A stretch of DNA of 64,000 nucleotides, from assembly GCA_017303475.1 (NCBI GenBank), contig JAFLBO010000004.1:179196-243195 (forward strand), given 5' to 3'. This stretch comes from Chitinophagales bacterium (GTDB lineage: Bacteria > Bacteroidota > Bacteroidia > Chitinophagales > Saprospiraceae). The notes under the pieces were generated by a model. It saw nothing but the letters and a program-made list of their open reading frames with translations, was not told the DNA's origin and ran no database searches. Shown one piece after another: positions 62,801-64,000 of this stretch (position 1 is the stretch's first letter; each line of letters starts with the position of its first letter). Made by a program: the position numbers and the translations under genes.

Positions 62801-64000
62801 TTGACGAAACCGGCCCGGCATTCCAGTGCCCAGCTAACCTGACGGTATCAACAGATCCGTTCACTTGCTGCGCAACGCTGAACCTGCCAGACGTAATCGT
62901 TGAAGACAACTGCTCTCGCATCAACAACATCAGCGGTATGATCGTTGTACGTGAACAGTACACCGGCGAGGTTATCAACATGGTATCTATCGGTGGTTCA
63001 CTGCAAGATTTCCCTGGCAACAACCACTGGGATCTGGACACTCTGGCTAACTTCGGCTGGGCTCCATGTCTGCCAATCGGTACTCACCAGGTTACTTACA
63101 TTGCTGAAGACGACTGCGGAAACACTTCTTCCTGCCAGTTCAACCTGACTGTACGTGACTTCATCCCACCAGTAGCATCTTGCGACGAGACTACAACTGT
63201 AGCTATCGGCGTAGACGATCCATTCGACTGCTACGGCCCAGCTGGTCCAAACGACGTTCCTCCAGCACTCGACGCTTGCAGCTTCGCAGGTGTTACCTGG
63301 GTTAAAGCTTCTGTATTCAACGACGGTTCATACGACAACTGTAACAATGTGAAGTTCACTGTTCGTCGTATGCAGCCATACTCTGACTGCATCCTCGCGC
63401 TGAACTCTGTACGTGGTTTCGCTCCTTGCGATTCTCCGTTCCCAACGTTCCCAAGCGAATTCGAGCGTGCTATTTCTGAGCAAGACTCTATCAAGTTCTA
63501 CTGCTGCGAGGTTGGTTCTATTCAAACCATCATCCTGGCTGTATATCAGGTAGACGTTCAGGGCAACCTGATGATCGGTCCTGACGGTTCTCCGATCAAA
63601 AACGAGTGCATGATCCAGGTTGAAGTACAAGACAAGTTGAAACCAACTTGCGTACCACCTGCTAACGTAGCCGTTAACTGCGAAAACTTCGACCCAAGCC
63701 TGTGGGCATACGGTAAAGCTTCTGTAGCTGACAACTGCTGCCTGGACGTAACGAAAGAATACCAAGGCCAGTGCGGTTTGACGCACTCTGTAAACTACTC
63801 TTTGTTCGACACTGTTTGTAACAAAGGTACCATCACCCGCACGTTCCGCGCGTTCGACTGCCACGGCTTCTCTAGCCAGTGCACACAGCGTGTATTCGTA
63901 ACCTACGAACAAGACTACTTCGTTAAGTTCCCGAACGACCAGATCGTAACCGTATGCGACGGTAGCGGTAACTACGGTGAGCCACTGTTCTTCGGTGAAG
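59863..64000 (+). CDS. Giant secreted protein with two P-domains and HYR-like repeats (3' end beyond window)
   Basis: The frame is open from ATG 59863 to the end of the window (1379 codons so far). The signal peptide is residues 1-26 (LLSVVMANAQ). A proprotein-convertase P-domain lies at about 35-190 (FDSDLDFFLVAPNGQI, NGNWQLLFIDDVGGDAG). A HYR-like segment at about 290 reads TCPANMQINLDPGACGAVV. A second P-domain follows at about 665-825 (LNIAHTWIGDLRIELTSPAG, AGNWTLRVSDNVGGDAG). More Cys-rich repeats of the pattern DNCPF / ADNCC / CCATLN continue to the edge. There is no protease domain so far. Codon use is strongly biased (GCT, GGT, AAC, CTG), suggesting high expression. A T9SS sorting domain is expected beyond the window. 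Confidence 0.88.
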   Translation, partial: MISKRLTNISLSIVGVLLSVVMANAQTFNGNIINTAGNGLIPSAGTGGCTVAPQTTGGTTFLNAVAGLTNQVPQSVTINLTHTFDSDLDFFLVAPNGQILELSTDNGGGNDNYTNTIFSDGAATNITAGVAPFTGTFRPEGTLTASVCGVTITPTVTMLCNFAGGQNGNWQLLFIDDVGGDAGTMLGWSITFGAPPCGFAAASLPQLNLAGTNPAFCGYSGNVTAPTLNAQCAAGTLMNVTIDGTPAGTVASGATFAVSLASGNHTIVYSVPPCATISQAVVVTDGIGPIITCPANMQINLDPGACGAVVNFEVTATDNCPFFVQQAPLVFPATLLPHGGGAITVAGNTLPGGNFFNLTNTSTSPVRINGYRVRFGSFTFGNVPSPQNVNTYISVGNTWVGQTGNAAAWVSTGVASVAVAGANSELSQVNLTTPYILNPGETKGVYLFGVNASLVYNAAAGFAANIAQGPFNLASGASSTGLFGGTIANRTPNVELQYQIVGDATPVQYAGLPSGSEFPIGTTTNCFRATDMAGNQTTCCFNINVIEYPNPIASLVCNDLVYVSLDQDCSFCLGADGVLEGGPYHCYDDYVVEVDKTLPYGNGPWVPACFGPADLGKTYQVRVTDPDTGNKCWGNVKIEDKLPPVLTCCDYSLPCNADPTPIFGSADLVANAKGTSFNIVDLQTTQGVANVGACTGATIQDVNLSLNIAHTWIGDLRIELTSPAGTTMVVWANNCGATDNIIHNFDDEAANCYTLCTDYGVGNTGRPLACAAGTGTTDFLSKFDGENPAGNWTLRVSDNVGGDAGAVTAWSLNIAYNSPSGTAPIVDENCGTYDLEYIDSEIPQDCASGNTRTIVRKWTATDSYGNVSTCQQNISMVRPTLDDVVAPPDYDDIDAPAFSCEQNIPLLNGHPHPTPDWIEGQGLQGYPYVFGLPSGCNINWEWHDYPIEVCDGTIKYRREWTIIDWCTGSGFIYEQIIKVLDETGPAFQCPANLTVSTDPFTCCATLNLPDVIVEDNCSRINNISGMIVVREQYTGEVINMVSIGGSLQDFPGNNHWDLDTLANFGWAPCLPIGTHQVTYIAEDDCGNTSSCQFNLTVRDFIPPVASCDETTTVAIGVDDPFDCYGPAGPNDVPPALDACSFAGVTWVKASVFNDGSYDNCNNVKFTVRRMQPYSDCILALNSVRGFAPCDSPFPTFPSEFERAISEQDSIKFYCCEVGSIQTIILAVYQVDVQGNLMIGPDGSPIKNECMIQVEVQDKLKPTCVPPANVAVNCENFDPSLWAYGKASVADNCCLDVTKEYQGQCGLTHSVNYSLFDTVCNKGTITRTFRAFDCHGFSSQCTQRVFVTYEQDYFVKFPNDQIVTVCDGSGNYGEPLFFGE

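Overview
The window looks like chromosome from a free-living Bacteroidota bacterium, most likely of the Saprospiraceae / Chitinophagales type. The reasons are: several very large secreted proteins ending in type IX secretion (T9SS) sorting domains; a PorP/SprF-family protein; gldE beside mutY and ssb; TonB-dependent receptor, DUF6089 and PorT-like outer-membrane genes; -7 promoter boxes of the form TAnnTTTG; and start codons without obvious Shine-Dalgarno sequences. No rRNA, tRNA, CRISPR array, phage or intact insertion sequence was recognised.

Layout. 1-4.2 kb (minus strand): a TonB-dependent receptor cut by the window edge, a small membrane-anchored protein, rfbB and a DUF937 protein. 4.5-9 kb (plus): HD hydrolase, mutY, ssb, gldE and a thioredoxin-fold protein. 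9.1-14.5 kb: rplS, a YceI-like protein, a serine hydrolase and a secreted protein of unknown function. 14.9-21.9 kb (minus): the most unusual locus, a tight three-gene unit with a DUF1016/YhcG nuclease, an LRR-Roc-COR protein ending in a TIR domain, and a second LRR-Roc-COR protein ending in a DUF4365 nuclease-like domain. 22.3-34.8 kb (plus): amidase, DUF6089 protein, a soluble-adenylyl-cyclase-like ATPase/TPR protein, a pseudouridine synthase with a long repetitive disordered N-terminus, a PorT-like barrel, a YdeI/DUF1905 protein, a FAH-family hydrolase and enolase. 35.0-36.5 kb (minus): a small membrane protein and corA. 37.1-44.6 kb: a 2513-residue T9SS adhesin. 44.9-51 kb: purK, purE, a pappalysin-like protease, then recO, an SRPBCC/GyrI-like protein and rnhB on the minus strand. 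51.4-58.3 kb: two cohesin-domain T9SS proteins and a PorP/SprF protein. 59-64 kb: a long structured leader, a small secreted protein, and a giant P-domain/HYR secreted protein that runs off the window.

How the genes fit together. Much of the right half serves the cell surface: T9SS cargo of both sorting types (A and B), a PorP/SprF partner and GldE. The 15-22 kb operon is the best candidate for an undescribed system. Two paralogous Roco GTPase scaffolds share the same N-terminus and the same Cys-rich linker but carry different C-terminal effectors (TIR versus nuclease), and they are co-transcribed with a third nuclease-family gene. A role in conflict or defence is an inference from these domain types.

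The intergenic DNA is itself striking. Most gaps hold inverted or tandem repeats built from short reiterated words such as TTAGTGCC, TTCGCGTACTTCGCGG, GTTTGAGT and GACGATGAAC. Some form perfect hairpins (48 bp at 48.4 kb, 26 bp at 44.8 kb), and two arrays share an 85-bp period.
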